Origin: an uncultured Ellagibacter sp.
GTDB taxonomy: Bacteria > Actinomycetota > Coriobacteriia > Coriobacteriales > Eggerthellaceae
Assembly (NCBI GenBank): GCA_934613165.1
Contig: CAKTSW010000031.1
Coordinates: 1-9,859, forward strand
Direction of reading: 5' to 3'
DNA: 9,859 nucleotides
Each line of letters opens with the position of its first letter. Within the stretch, counting starts at the first letter, position 1. The translations under genes and the position numbers were made by a program. The notes beneath the pieces are model-generated. The model did no database searches. It was given only the letters and a program-made list of their open reading frames with translations, and was not told the DNA's origin. This document shows, in pieces, positions 1 through 6,155 of the stretch.

Positions 1-63
1 ACCTCACGATGCACCCTTTCGTCACAGCATTCGCATCAGTATAACGCGAACCGCCTCGAAGCG

Positions 64-102
64 AGGGGCTTGGGCGGCGGGATGCCGGCCGCCCAAGCCC
101 CT
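64..102. terminator. Perfect 15-bp stem-loop, terminator-like
   Basis: Positions 64-78 are the exact reverse complement of 88-102, giving a 15-bp GC-rich stem around a 9-nt loop. On the plus strand it is followed about 10 nt later by an AT-rich patch (GATTATTT); on the minus side there is no T tract. It would suit the end of a rightward gene lying mostly off the left edge: a plus frame stops at 42-44, about 20 nt before the hairpin, but too little of it is visible to call a gene. A smaller competing hairpin (CCTCG-AAG-CGAGG, 54-66) overlaps its left foot. The inverted repeat is certain; the terminator role is inferred and the U tract is poor. Confidence 0.5.
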
Positions 103-127
103 GCGGCGATTATTTCAAGAATGGCTC

Positions 128-156
128 TTGTCATTTATTGGCATGTGTCTTATACT
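128..156 (+). promoter_or_regulatory. Sigma-70-like promoter pointing right
   Basis: TTGTCA (128-133), a 17-nt spacer, and TATACT (151-156) make a good vegetative promoter with a predicted start near 163. No plus-strand gene lies downstream; the first structure reached is the hairpin at 176-218, and beyond that the transcript would be antisense to the 3' end of rlmH. The match is seen directly; activity is inferred. A spurious match is possible, but the spacing and both boxes are good for a GC-rich region. Confidence 0.42.
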
Positions 157-162
157 TGAGGA

Positions 163-235
163 GGTCTGAAACACAACGAGCAAGCGCCTGTATCCTCCTT
201 ATGCAGGCGCTTGCTCGTATTTCGGGCCCTTTTAC
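163..235 (+). ncRNA. Candidate short RNA with a CCUCCUU hairpin loop
   Basis: A transcript starting near 163 would consist of a short single-stranded leader followed by one very stable hairpin (176-190 with 204-218, extendable by three pairs to 18 bp). The remaining 7-nt loop, 194-200, reads CCTCCTT, the same as the anti-Shine-Dalgarno end of 16S rRNA. After the stem come ATTT and then CCCTTTT (up to 232), a poor but possible U tract. The same hairpin also serves as rlmH's terminator on the other strand, so the structure may exist only for that purpose. The hairpin and loop are seen; the existence of a separate RNA is inferred from the promoter at 128-156. Confidence 0.28.
168..218 (-). terminator. 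rlmH transcription terminator
   Basis: The perfect 15-bp inverted repeat at 176-190/204-218 begins 13 nt downstream of the rlmH stop. On the minus strand it is followed by TTGTGTTT, an acceptable interrupted U tract, so it is most simply a rho-independent terminator. In the minus-strand RNA the loop reads AAGGAGG, a perfect Shine-Dalgarno sequence held in a hairpin loop with no start codon after it. Confidence 0.65.
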
Positions 236-702
236 TTATGGTAGGGCTCGCCGCGGGATATCTTGCATGCGCGGTAGAGCTGCTCCAACAGGACGACTCG
301 CGCCAGGTTGTGCGGCAGCGTGATCCGCCCGAACGACAGCGTTTCGCTCGCCCGCTTGCGCACGTCGGCGCTCACGCCGTCCGACCCGCCGATGACGAAC
401 GTGAAGTCGCTTTCCCCGCCAAGGGCAAGCTCGTCAATGCGCGCTGAAAGCCCCTCGCTCGTCCGCTCCTTGCCGTCGATCGCGAGTAAGATCATATGCG
501 AATGGTCGGGCACGGCGGCGAGGATGGACGCCCCTTCCTTGGCACGAGCCGCGTCGACGCCGCCCGCCTTCCCGGGGTCGATGTCGGCGACCTCCTTCAC
601 CTCCACCTTCGCATAGGCCCCCAAGCGTTTCAGATACTCGGCGCAGGCGTCGACCCAGAACCGCTCCTTCAGCTTTCCTACCGCGACAACGCGAAACCGC
701 AT
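232..702 (-). CDS. rlmH: 23S rRNA (pseudouridine1915-N3)-methyltransferase RlmH
   Basis: RlmH is a small cytoplasmic SPOUT-class enzyme that uses S-adenosylmethionine to methylate N3 of pseudouridine 1915 in helix 69 of 23S rRNA on the assembled 70S ribosome. The product is 156 residues, matching the family length of about 155. Family motifs are visible: N-terminal MRFRVVAVGK, the knot segment FVIGGSDG (about 103-110), then LPHNLARVVLLEQLYRA (129-145) and the C-terminal PYHK that forms part of the cofactor and substrate site. The ATG at 702 is chosen because AAAGGGGA lies a few bases upstream and the protein then begins with the family's usual strand. A TTG at 720 would add six residues but overlaps the T tract of the preceding terminator. 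That terminator (721-751) separates it from the LCP gene, so it probably has its own weak promoter or relies on read-through. Confidence 0.96.
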   Translation of the reverse strand: MRFRVVAVGKLKERFWVDACAEYLKRLGAYAKVEVKEVADIDPGKAGGVDAARAKEGASILAAVPDHSHMILLAIDGKERTSEGLSARIDELALGGESDFTFVIGGSDGVSADVRKRASETLSFGRITLPHNLARVVLLEQLYRACKISRGEPYHK

Positions 703-718
703 CGCTTCCCCTTTCGAC

Positions 719-751
719 AAGAAAAGCGCGGATCGGCCACGACCCGCGCTT
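719..751 (-). terminator. Rho-independent terminator after the LCP gene
   Basis: On the minus strand AAGCGCGG pairs with CCGCGCTT (8 bp, 12-nt loop), followed by TTTTCTTG. It lies about 45 nt after the LCP stop and ends only about 17 nt before the rlmH start codon, so it both closes the LCP transcript and sits in the rlmH leader. Confidence 0.75.
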
Positions 752-795
752 CATTGACTTCACTTCTTCCCGCACGCCTTCAAGAGGCGCTCAGG

Positions 796-2325
796 CTACT
801 TCCAATCCGACCCGATCACCACGAGGAAGTCGCCGTCGTAGGTGTACGTGCCGTTGTTCTTGGTGGCGACGCCGTTGCCGATTGCCTTCACGATTTCCTC
901 GGCCGCCTCTTTCTGGGAGTCGTTGGCGTAAACAACGACCGTGGTCGAGAACTTCGATCCTGCGTTGCCCGTCGAGGTGGTGTAGCCGAGCTTGCCGATC
1001 TTGTCGGCGGCGGTCGCCGCGGCGCCGTCGATCCCCGCGCCGTTCTTGACCACGACCGACCCGGTACGGTTCGTGCTGAGCTGGGTGGACGAGGAGGAGT
1101 CGCTCGAGGACTGGCCCGAAGCGCCGCCCGTGTTCGCGAGCACCGTACCGTTCTTCGAGTCGACCTCGTCTTCGGTCGTCGGCGGCAAGCCCTGATCGAC
1201 GCGGTCCATCATGGTCTGCCATTCGCTCTGGTTCACGTATTCGTACCAGCCGCCGTTCACGTACTTCGACGTGGTGGGCTCCATGGCCGAGTAGATGTCG
1301 TTGTCGGCGTCGAGGCCCTTCATGCTGGAAGCGAGGCTCACGATGTCGGTCACGCTGTAGTCGGTGGTGACGTACTTCGAAAGCGCCTGCACGGTGTTCG
1401 CCATGGTGACCGGGTCGGAAGAAAGGATCTTCTTCGCGATGGCGGAAAGCACGAGGCGCTGATTGGCGGCGCGGTAGCGGTCGCCGTCGCCGTAGGCGTC
1501 GTAGGCATGGCGCGCGCGGCACAGGATAAGCGCCTGGTCGCCGTTGAGCGTTTGCACGCCCGCGTCGAGGTGCCCGCCGGCGTCCTCGTCGTTGATTTCC
1601 ATGGGGACATCGACTTCGACGCCGCCGAGCGCGTCGACCGCCTCCTTGAAGCCGTCGAAGTTGATTTCCGCATAATGCGAGATGGGAACGCCCGCGAACT
1701 TCGAGACGACTTCGATCGTGTAGGCCGCGCCGCCGATGGAATGCGCGGCGTTGAGCTTCTGCTTGCCGTTGGTTCCCATGTCGATCAGCGTGTCGCGGTG
1801 CAGGGAGACCATCGTGACCTTCTTGCTCTGCGGGTCGACGCGCATGAGGATCATGCTGTCGGCGCGGAACTGGTCGCCCGCGTACTCGGAGGATTCCGAG
1901 CGTTCCTCGGAACCGTCGGTGCCCATGAGCAGCATGTAGAACGGGTCGCCCGCGTACTGCGTGTCGGAAAGCGCGTTGCGCAGGTTGTCGTCGACGCCCT
2001 TGTTGAGGTTGCCGTTGATGGAGTTGATGTAGGCGAATGCGGCGCCCGCGCCGCCGAGAACGACCACGAGAAGCACGATGAGCACCGTGAGCAGGATCTT
2101 CTTGCGCTTCTTGCCCTTGCGCTTCTTCGTGTACTCCGCCTGCGTGACGCGACGGGAATACGGGTTCTGCGCTGAAGAGTCGGCGCCCCCGGCCGAAGCG
2201 GCATGGGAAGCATGCGCGGCATGGGTGCCCCGCGAAGGCGAAGCGGGCACGTAGCCGCCTTCCGGCGAGGAATAGCCCTGCGACGGAGAGGAAGCGTGCG
2301 TTGGGGTTTTTTTATTTCTTCTCAT
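796..2325 (-). CDS. LytR-CpsA-Psr (LCP) family cell-wall glycopolymer ligase
   Basis: LCP proteins are membrane-anchored enzymes that move undecaprenyl-linked anionic glycopolymers (teichoic acid-like or capsular) onto peptidoglycan outside the cell. The 509-residue product has a long Ser/Pro/Gly/His-rich cytoplasmic tail (1-66), a basic patch (67-76), one transmembrane helix (about 77-99), and an LCP catalytic domain (about 128-305). Conserved residues are visible in RADSM (154-158), HRD (176-178), the DALGGVEVDVP strand (231-241) and the arginine cluster RARHA...GDRYRAANQR (270-290), which binds the lipid pyrophosphate. A Ser/Gly/Asp linker (about 398-420) leads to a LytR_C domain (about 422-506) with the usual VVVKNGAG start and VVIGSDW end. 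The ATG at 2325 has no upstream Shine-Dalgarno; see the promoter entry. It lies 154 bp downstream of murT-gatD, another lipid II/cell-wall gene. The family is clear; the exact polymer substrate cannot be told from sequence. Confidence 0.93.
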   Translation of the reverse strand: MRRNKKTPTHASSPSQGYSSPEGGYVPASPSRGTHAAHASHAASAGGADSSAQNPYSRRVTQAEYTKKRKGKKRKKILLTVLIVLLVVVLGGAGAAFAYINSINGNLNKGVDDNLRNALSDTQYAGDPFYMLLMGTDGSEERSESSEYAGDQFRADSMILMRVDPQSKKVTMVSLHRDTLIDMGTNGKQKLNAAHSIGGAAYTIEVVSKFAGVPISHYAEINFDGFKEAVDALGGVEVDVPMEINDEDAGGHLDAGVQTLNGDQALILCRARHAYDAYGDGDRYRAANQRLVLSAIAKKILSSDPVTMANTVQALSKYVTTDYSVTDIVSLASSMKGLDADNDIYSAMEPTTSKYVNGGWYEYVNQSEWQTMMDRVDQGLPPTTEDEVDSKNGTVLANTGGASGQSSSDSSSSTQLSTNRTGSVVVKNGAGIDGAAATAADKIGKLGYTTSTGNAGSKFSTTVVVYANDSQKEAAEEIVKAIGNGVATKNNGTYTYDGDFLVVIGSDWK

Positions 2326-2333
2326 GCATATAG

Positions 2334-2362
2334 ATTGTGCCGACGCACGCGACCGCTGACAA
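2334..2362 (-). promoter_or_regulatory. Promoter of the LCP gene, implying a leaderless mRNA
   Basis: On the minus strand TTGTCA (2357-2362), a 17-nt spacer and CACAAT (2334-2339) form a plausible promoter. The predicted start point (about 2327) is practically at the ATG (2325). Together with the absence of any purine-rich ribosome site before the ATG, this suggests a leaderless transcript. Boxes and spacing are seen; leaderless initiation is inferred. Confidence 0.4.
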
Positions 2363-2364
2363 GC

Positions 2365-2394
2365 GCGACCGCCCCTTTTCTGTTAAAAGGTCGC
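2365..2394. other. Stem-loop in the murT-gatD / LCP intergenic region
   Basis: GCGACC (2365-2370) pairs with GGTCGC (2389-2394), and inside it TTTT (2376-2379) can pair with AAAA (2385-2388). No T tract follows on either strand. It lies just upstream of the LCP -35 box (2357-2362), so it could be a weak murT-gatD 3' end or an operator-like dyad. No function can be assigned. The rest of 2326-2479 shows no gene. Confidence 0.3.
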
Positions 2395-2479
2395 ACGATG
2401 CCCACCGAAAACCTACAATTTGCCGTTTCCCCTGCATGAGTCAAAACCGTGAAGGAACCTAAGTTGAAGCGCCCCTTGC

Positions 2480-4765
2480 CTACCGCGCGCCCAAGCGTCG
2501 CGCCATCTCGTCGTTCGCGGCGAGCTCGGGGGCGTCGTCGAGGAAGGCAAGCTCCGGCGCGTCGCAGCCCGTGCGCGCCGCCCATCGATCGCATGCGGCC
2601 CGAAGCAGCCAGTCCGCCACTTCCGGGTTCTTCGAAAGCAGGGGCCCGTGAAGATAGGTTCCTACCAGCTTCTTGTAGATGACGCCGTCTGCGCCGTCGT
2701 CATCGTTGTTGCCGCGCCCCGTCGACGAAACGACTTTGCCGAACGGGCGCAGTCCCGACCCGAGGTAGGTGCGCCCCGCATGGTTCTCGTACCCCACCAC
2801 CGGGTGCACGGCGAGCGCAGACGAAAGCGCGATGTTGTCGATCAGACGATCGGCCGACGTTCCTGGGCGCTTCGTCTCGATGTCGACGATGCCAAGGCCG
2901 GGCACTTCCTCGTCGCCGAGGAGCCATGTTTTGCCGAGGATCTGGTACCCGCCGCAGATGGCGAGAAGCGCGCCGTCGCTCTCCACGAAGGCGCGAAGCC
3001 CGTCCTTCATGCGCAGAAGCTCCCCGGACGCGAGCTTCTGCTCTCGATCGGGGCCGCCGCCGAGGAAAACGAGGTCGACGCCGTCAAGGTCAATCGACTC
3101 GCCGTATTCGACGCGCTTCACGCAAACGGGAATGCCGCGCCGCTTCAGGCGCTCGCTCAGGATGCGCACGTTGCCACCGTCGCCGTAGAGGTTCAGCAGG
3201 TCGGGGAACATATGCGCGATGACGACGGGACGCGCCTCGTTGCCAGCGTCGGCGCGCGAGGCGCCTTGGCCCCCGGAGACCTCGGGTGTTTCGGGGCCTT
3301 CGCCCTCGCCGTGCGGCTCCGCGGCGGATGCGCCCGCCGGAGAAGAGCCGTCTTCGCACACGACGGACTTCCCACCGGCTGCGCTTCCATCACTTGCGCC
3401 CTCGGCCGCATCGAGCGCCGCCTTTACCGCGGGCAGCGCCGTGTAGTTCGCGATGGCGTACGCGCTCATTTCGCGCGGAAGCGCCGCCACGCGGATAAGG
3501 AAGTCGCCGGGGCTCTCGACCACGTCGGCCTCGATTCCCGCGTACTTCAGGCGCACCTGCATGTCGCGCGCGCGGATGCCGCCCGCGAAAACGACGCATC
3601 CCCGCTGGTGGGAAAGCTCCTCGAAGTCGATGTCCCACAGCCACGAGATGTCGCGGCCGTCGGCTTCCTTGTCGTTGATGAAGAACGCGACGGCCTTCGG
3701 TGCGGTGTCGCGCTCGATGATCTTGAGGTTCTGGTTGAATCCGGTGGGGTTCTTCGCCAGGTTGAGCAGCACCCGGCGGCCTCCCAGGGAGTATTCCTGC
3801 AAGCGGCCGTTCTTCGGGTCGAATTCGTCGATGGCGCGCTGCAGCGCGTCTTGCCCGCACGCCGTAAGGTCGGCCGCAACGCCGACTGCGAGCAGGTTGT
3901 AGACCATGTAGGCGCCGTTGAACGAGGCGCGAACGGGCCACGGGATTGACGGGTCGCCCGCGGCGGGCTCGGGCCGGGCGATGTCGAAGGCGAGCCCCGC
4001 AGCGTCGAGCGCGACGCCGCGCGCTGCGTAATCGAGGGTCGGGCGGGAAAAACCGCAGGTCGGGCAATGCCACGACCCAAGCTGACCGTACTGTCGGAAA
4101 TCGTAGTCGAACATCGACGAGCACAGCTGGCACATCGCGGCGTCGGCGACGGTGTTCTGCGCGAGCCCCATGCTCTCCACCACGCCGAACGCGATCGAGC
4201 GCGTCTTCTCGCGGCCGGGCGCCTTAGCGGCCCTGTGGGCGATCGTCGCGCAAAGCGGGTCGTCGGCGTTGTACACGAGAACGGTTTCGGGCGACGCCGA
4301 GAGCGCGCCCACGATGCTGTCCTGGATGCGGTCGATCTCGCCGCATCGATCGAGCTGATCGCGGAACAGGTTCAGCAGCAGCACGTAGGTGGGGCGAAGC
4401 TGCGGGGTCATCTTCGCGAGCCACAGCTCGTCGCTTTCGAACACGCCCCAATCGGCGGGCTTCGCATGGAGCAGCGCCGTCGACACGCCGGAGTCGAGGT
4501 TCGCGCCCGTGCGGTTGCACACCACCCGCGCGCCCGAACGCTCGAGCACATCGGCGAGCAGGTTCGTCACCGTGGTCTTGCCGTTGGTGCCCACCACCAT
4601 GATCGAGCCGCGGGCAAGCTTCCCGCGAAGGTCGGCCAGAAGGCTCGGGTCGACGTAAAGCGCTATCTTTCCCGGGAAATTAGCCGCCGGCCTGCGGAAA
4701 ACGTGCTTAAGCCCGAAGGTCGACAGTGCGCTTACGCAGCGTGCGGCGGCAAACCTGATTCCCAT
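2480..4765 (-). CDS. murT-gatD: Fused MurT-GatD lipid II isoglutaminyl synthase
   Basis: MurT and GatD together amidate the alpha-carboxyl of D-Glu in lipid II to D-isoglutamine, using glutamine and ATP on the inner face of the membrane. They are normally two polypeptides; here one 761-residue frame carries both. MurT part: Mur-ligase central domain with P-loop GTNGKTT (59-65), a four-cysteine zinc ribbon (C212, C215, C234, C237), and the MurT C-terminal domain with FDPKNGRLQEY (315-325), LAKNPTGFNQN (336-346) and NDKEADGRDISWLWD (364-378), which should hold the aspartate that completes the GatD catalytic triad. An acidic Gly/Ala/Ser linker follows (about 452-512). GatD part: class I glutamine amidotransferase with LGGGPDREQ (568-576), nucleophile C604 in AICGGYQ and H706 in YLHG. 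The ATG at 4765 is chosen because AAAGGA precedes it and the protein then begins like MurT; an upstream in-frame start (4852) would add 29 unconserved residues. A -10 box lies at 4831-4836. Function is firm from motifs; the fusion is read directly from one open frame. Confidence 0.95.
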   Translation of the reverse strand: MGIRFAAARCVSALSTFGLKHVFRRPAANFPGKIALYVDPSLLADLRGKLARGSIMVVGTNGKTTVTNLLADVLERSGARVVCNRTGANLDSGVSTALLHAKPADWGVFESDELWLAKMTPQLRPTYVLLLNLFRDQLDRCGEIDRIQDSIVGALSASPETVLVYNADDPLCATIAHRAAKAPGREKTRSIAFGVVESMGLAQNTVADAAMCQLCSSMFDYDFRQYGQLGSWHCPTCGFSRPTLDYAARGVALDAAGLAFDIARPEPAAGDPSIPWPVRASFNGAYMVYNLLAVGVAADLTACGQDALQRAIDEFDPKNGRLQEYSLGGRRVLLNLAKNPTGFNQNLKIIERDTAPKAVAFFINDKEADGRDISWLWDIDFEELSHQRGCVVFAGGIRARDMQVRLKYAGIEADVVESPGDFLIRVAALPREMSAYAIANYTALPAVKAALDAAEGASDGSAAGGKSVVCEDGSSPAGASAAEPHGEGEGPETPEVSGGQGASRADAGNEARPVVIAHMFPDLLNLYGDGGNVRILSERLKRRGIPVCVKRVEYGESIDLDGVDLVFLGGGPDREQKLASGELLRMKDGLRAFVESDGALLAICGGYQILGKTWLLGDEEVPGLGIVDIETKRPGTSADRLIDNIALSSALAVHPVVGYENHAGRTYLGSGLRPFGKVVSSTGRGNNDDDGADGVIYKKLVGTYLHGPLLSKNPEVADWLLRAACDRWAARTGCDAPELAFLDDAPELAANDEMARRLGAR

Positions 4766-4830
4766 GAGACATCCTTTGCGAACGAAAAGCGAGCAGGCCC
4801 GCGGCCGGCACGCGCAACAATCCGCTTGAA

Positions 4831-4836
4831 AGTATA
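4831..4836 (-). promoter_or_regulatory. Possible -10 box of murT-gatD
   Basis: The minus strand reads TATACT here, about 65 nt before the murT-gatD ATG and downstream of the terminator at 4876-4912. No good -35 box is seen at 16-18 nt. If active, murT-gatD is transcribed independently of the structured RNA upstream. Confidence 0.35.
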
Positions 4837-4875
4837 CCGCCCGAAGGCGCAAGGAAGAGTTCGGCGGCGCGCCTG

Positions 4876-4912
4876 CAAAAGAAAAGCGGAGCCCTTGGGG
4901 AGGACTCCGCTT
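4876..4912 (-). terminator. Strong rho-independent terminator
   Basis: On the minus strand AAGCGGAG pairs with CTCCGCTT (8 bp, plus coordinates 4884-4891 with 4905-4912), followed by TTTCTTTTG. The T tract exists only on the minus strand, which fixes the direction. The 13-nt loop contains CCTCCCC. It lies about 270 nt after the lysR stop and about 110 nt before murT-gatD, so it may end lysR read-through, a separate small RNA, or act as an attenuator in a long murT-gatD leader. Confidence 0.82.
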
Positions 4913-5013
4913 CGTGGGCTCGCCAAAGGGGATAAGAGGAGGGGCGAACCCTTAAGGGGTGGGATACAACCGACGTGCGATATAGGAGGGGTTCGCATGT
5001 CGGATGGTTGACG
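4876..5013 (-). ncRNA. Candidate structured RNA with three CCUCC-loop hairpins
   Basis: Read on the minus strand, three stem-loops follow each other. Hairpin 1 (4970-4980 with 4993-5003) has 11 positions with one A-C mismatch and loop ACCCCTCCTATA. Hairpin 2 (4916-4924 with 4943-4951) has nine pairs including one G-U, and an 18-nt loop starting CCTCCTC. Hairpin 3 is the terminator, with loop TCCTCCCCAAGGG. All loops thus expose a CU-rich anti-Shine-Dalgarno motif. A TATACT box at 5020-5025 could start the RNA near 5013, giving about 137 nt, but no convincing -35 is visible. The layout resembles in principle Gram-positive sRNAs that use C-rich loops against ribosome binding sites (for example Listeria LhrC). 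Against it: hairpin 1 pairs better on the plus strand (G-U instead of A-C), where the loops read AGGAGGGG; and the RNA could be a lysR 3' UTR or a murT-gatD attenuator leader. Confidence 0.42.
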
Positions 5014-5025
5014 GTAAGTAGTATA

Positions 5026-5183
5026 CGTCCTATGCATGCGACCTGGTGATACGCTTCTCGCAACGCGTGTTGCATTATCAGGAACAGTGCTCGGCTCCCT
5101 TCTTTCCCACGGCGAACGCGCAAGTCGGGGCCCGTCTTCGCGCGCCATTCCCAGAGGCGCCGCCCCCCCCGAAACGCCTCGAG
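5026..5183. other. lysR downstream region, no gene seen
   Basis: No convincing coding frame lies between the lysR stop and the structured RNA. It contains a nested dyad (TGATA 5047-5051 with TATCA 5076-5080, enclosing GCAAC-GCGT-GTTGC at 5060-5073), a short inverted repeat GAGGCG/CGCCTC (5154-5159/5175-5180) just after the lysR stop, and a run of eight C (5163-5170) within that loop. No T tract follows these on the minus strand, so lysR transcription may run on to the terminator at 4876-4912. Confidence 0.35.
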
Positions 5184-6155
5184 CTAGAGCATCCTTTCGG
5201 CACGCACGCTCGCACGCCACTGCGCCCGGGCATTCTCGAGCACGGAGAAGTCGGCGAGGTATTCCTGGCAGCTCGCCAGCGCCTCCTTGCACGCCGTGAG
5301 CGTGCGGCCCGAAAGCGAGCGGCCGATGTAGGCGTTGACATCGATGCCCGCGTCGACCCCCTTGATGGGAAGGTACACGACCTTGCTCGACCCATAAGCC
5401 CAGTTCGCGCTTGTAGAGATGCCCACGCTGTTCGAGGTTTCCACCTCGATGTACATCGAGTCGACGTCGCGGAAGCTCCGCACGCGATCGAGGGAAAGCG
5501 ACGGCTCGGTTTCGAGGACCCGCTTCATCCGGTCCTGCAGCCCCGGGAAATCCTTCTCGCTTGGAAGGAGCAGGTCGAGCCCCTTGATGCGCGAAAGCTC
5601 GATGCCGTCGGCGTAATCGTGCGCAAGGCGGCTGCTCGCGCGAACGACCACGCAGAACTGGTCGCGGTACATGGTCGCGAGCTCGTAGCGCTGTTGTTGC
5701 GGCGAGTACACATTGAGCATGATGTTGAGGTCGGCTTTGTTGTCGTCGAGCGCCGTGTAGAGCATCTTGTACGGCATGCCCTTGAACTCGATCTCGATTT
5801 CCGGGTAGTGCTCCTTCAGGTACGACGCGAACTTCAGGATGAAAGGCCGCGCGGCGTTGTGCAGGTACCCCAAACGCACCACCGGTTTGCCGCCTTCGTC
5901 AAGGCGCGACATCTCCGCCAAGGCCGCGTTGTACTCGGCGATGATCGCCTTCGCGCGGCCGAGGAAGACGCTCCCCGCCTCGGTGATGGCCACCGACTGC
6001 TTCGAGCGTGCGAAAAGCTTCGTGCCGAGTTCTTCCTCCATCGCCGAGATATGCCGGCTGATGACCGAAGGACTCACGAAGAAATGGCGCGCGGTATCGC
6101 GGAAGCTCAGGTTTTCGGCAAGGTATTCGAACTCGTGAAGATGCTCGATGTTCAT
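5184..6155 (-). CDS. LysR-family transcriptional regulator
   Basis: The 323-residue product has the length and layout of a LysR-type regulator: an N-terminal winged helix-turn-helix (about 1-60, including FRDTARHFFVSPSVISRHIS and LFARSKQSVAITEAG) followed by a linker helix and a periplasmic-binding-protein-like effector domain (about 91-300, starting PVVRLGYLHN). Such proteins bind DNA as tetramers and respond to a small ligand; the ligand and targets are unknown here. The ATG at 6155 is chosen because AGAAGGG and AGGA precede it and the protein then starts at the usual first helix; an upstream start at 6266 would add 37 residues without family character. No divergently transcribed partner gene is present, which is unusual for the family and removes the usual clue to its target: upstream lies only the tRNA and its terminator, and 6156-6330 shows no gene. 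The recognition helix is well conserved, so it is probably functional. Confidence 0.9.
   Translation of the reverse strand: MNIEHLHEFEYLAENLSFRDTARHFFVSPSVISRHISAMEEELGTKLFARSKQSVAITEAGSVFLGRAKAIIAEYNAALAEMSRLDEGGKPVVRLGYLHNAARPFILKFASYLKEHYPEIEIEFKGMPYKMLYTALDDNKADLNIMLNVYSPQQQRYELATMYRDQFCVVVRASSRLAHDYADGIELSRIKGLDLLLPSEKDFPGLQDRMKRVLETEPSLSLDRVRSFRDVDSMYIEVETSNSVGISTSANWAYGSSKVVYLPIKGVDAGIDVNAYIGRSLSGRTLTACKEALASCQEYLADFSVLENARAQWRASVRAERML

Noticed and set aside
38..43. TATACT on the minus strand as promoter of a leftward gene off the window
   Set aside because: No -35 box at 16-18 nt and no gene visible to support it.
3..44. Possible last 13 codons of a plus-strand gene ending at 42-44
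   Set aside because: The stop followed by a hairpin is suggestive, but 13 codons are too few to recognise and other frames are also open.
496..2175. Long plus-strand open frame (559 codons) opposite the LCP gene
   Set aside because: It is antisense to a clear LCP gene and is rich in Arg, Val, Asp and His as expected for a GC-rich shadow frame; no family motif is visible.
2398..2439. Tiny plus-strand ORF of 13 codons with an AAAAGG before the ATG
   Set aside because: No promoter, no terminator and very short; the purine run is part of a stem-loop.
2648..3949. Plus-strand open frame (433 codons) opposite murT-gatD
   Set aside because: Antisense shadow of a gene with intact catalytic motifs; no protein character of its own.
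5163..5170. Run of eight C as a phase-variation tract
   Set aside because: It lies after the lysR stop and outside any start region, so length changes would not switch a visible gene.
4732..5292. Minus-strand open frame (186 codons) across the lysR/murT-gatD gap
   Set aside because: It overlaps both neighbouring genes in another frame and runs straight through the terminator hairpin; no ribosome site or family motif.
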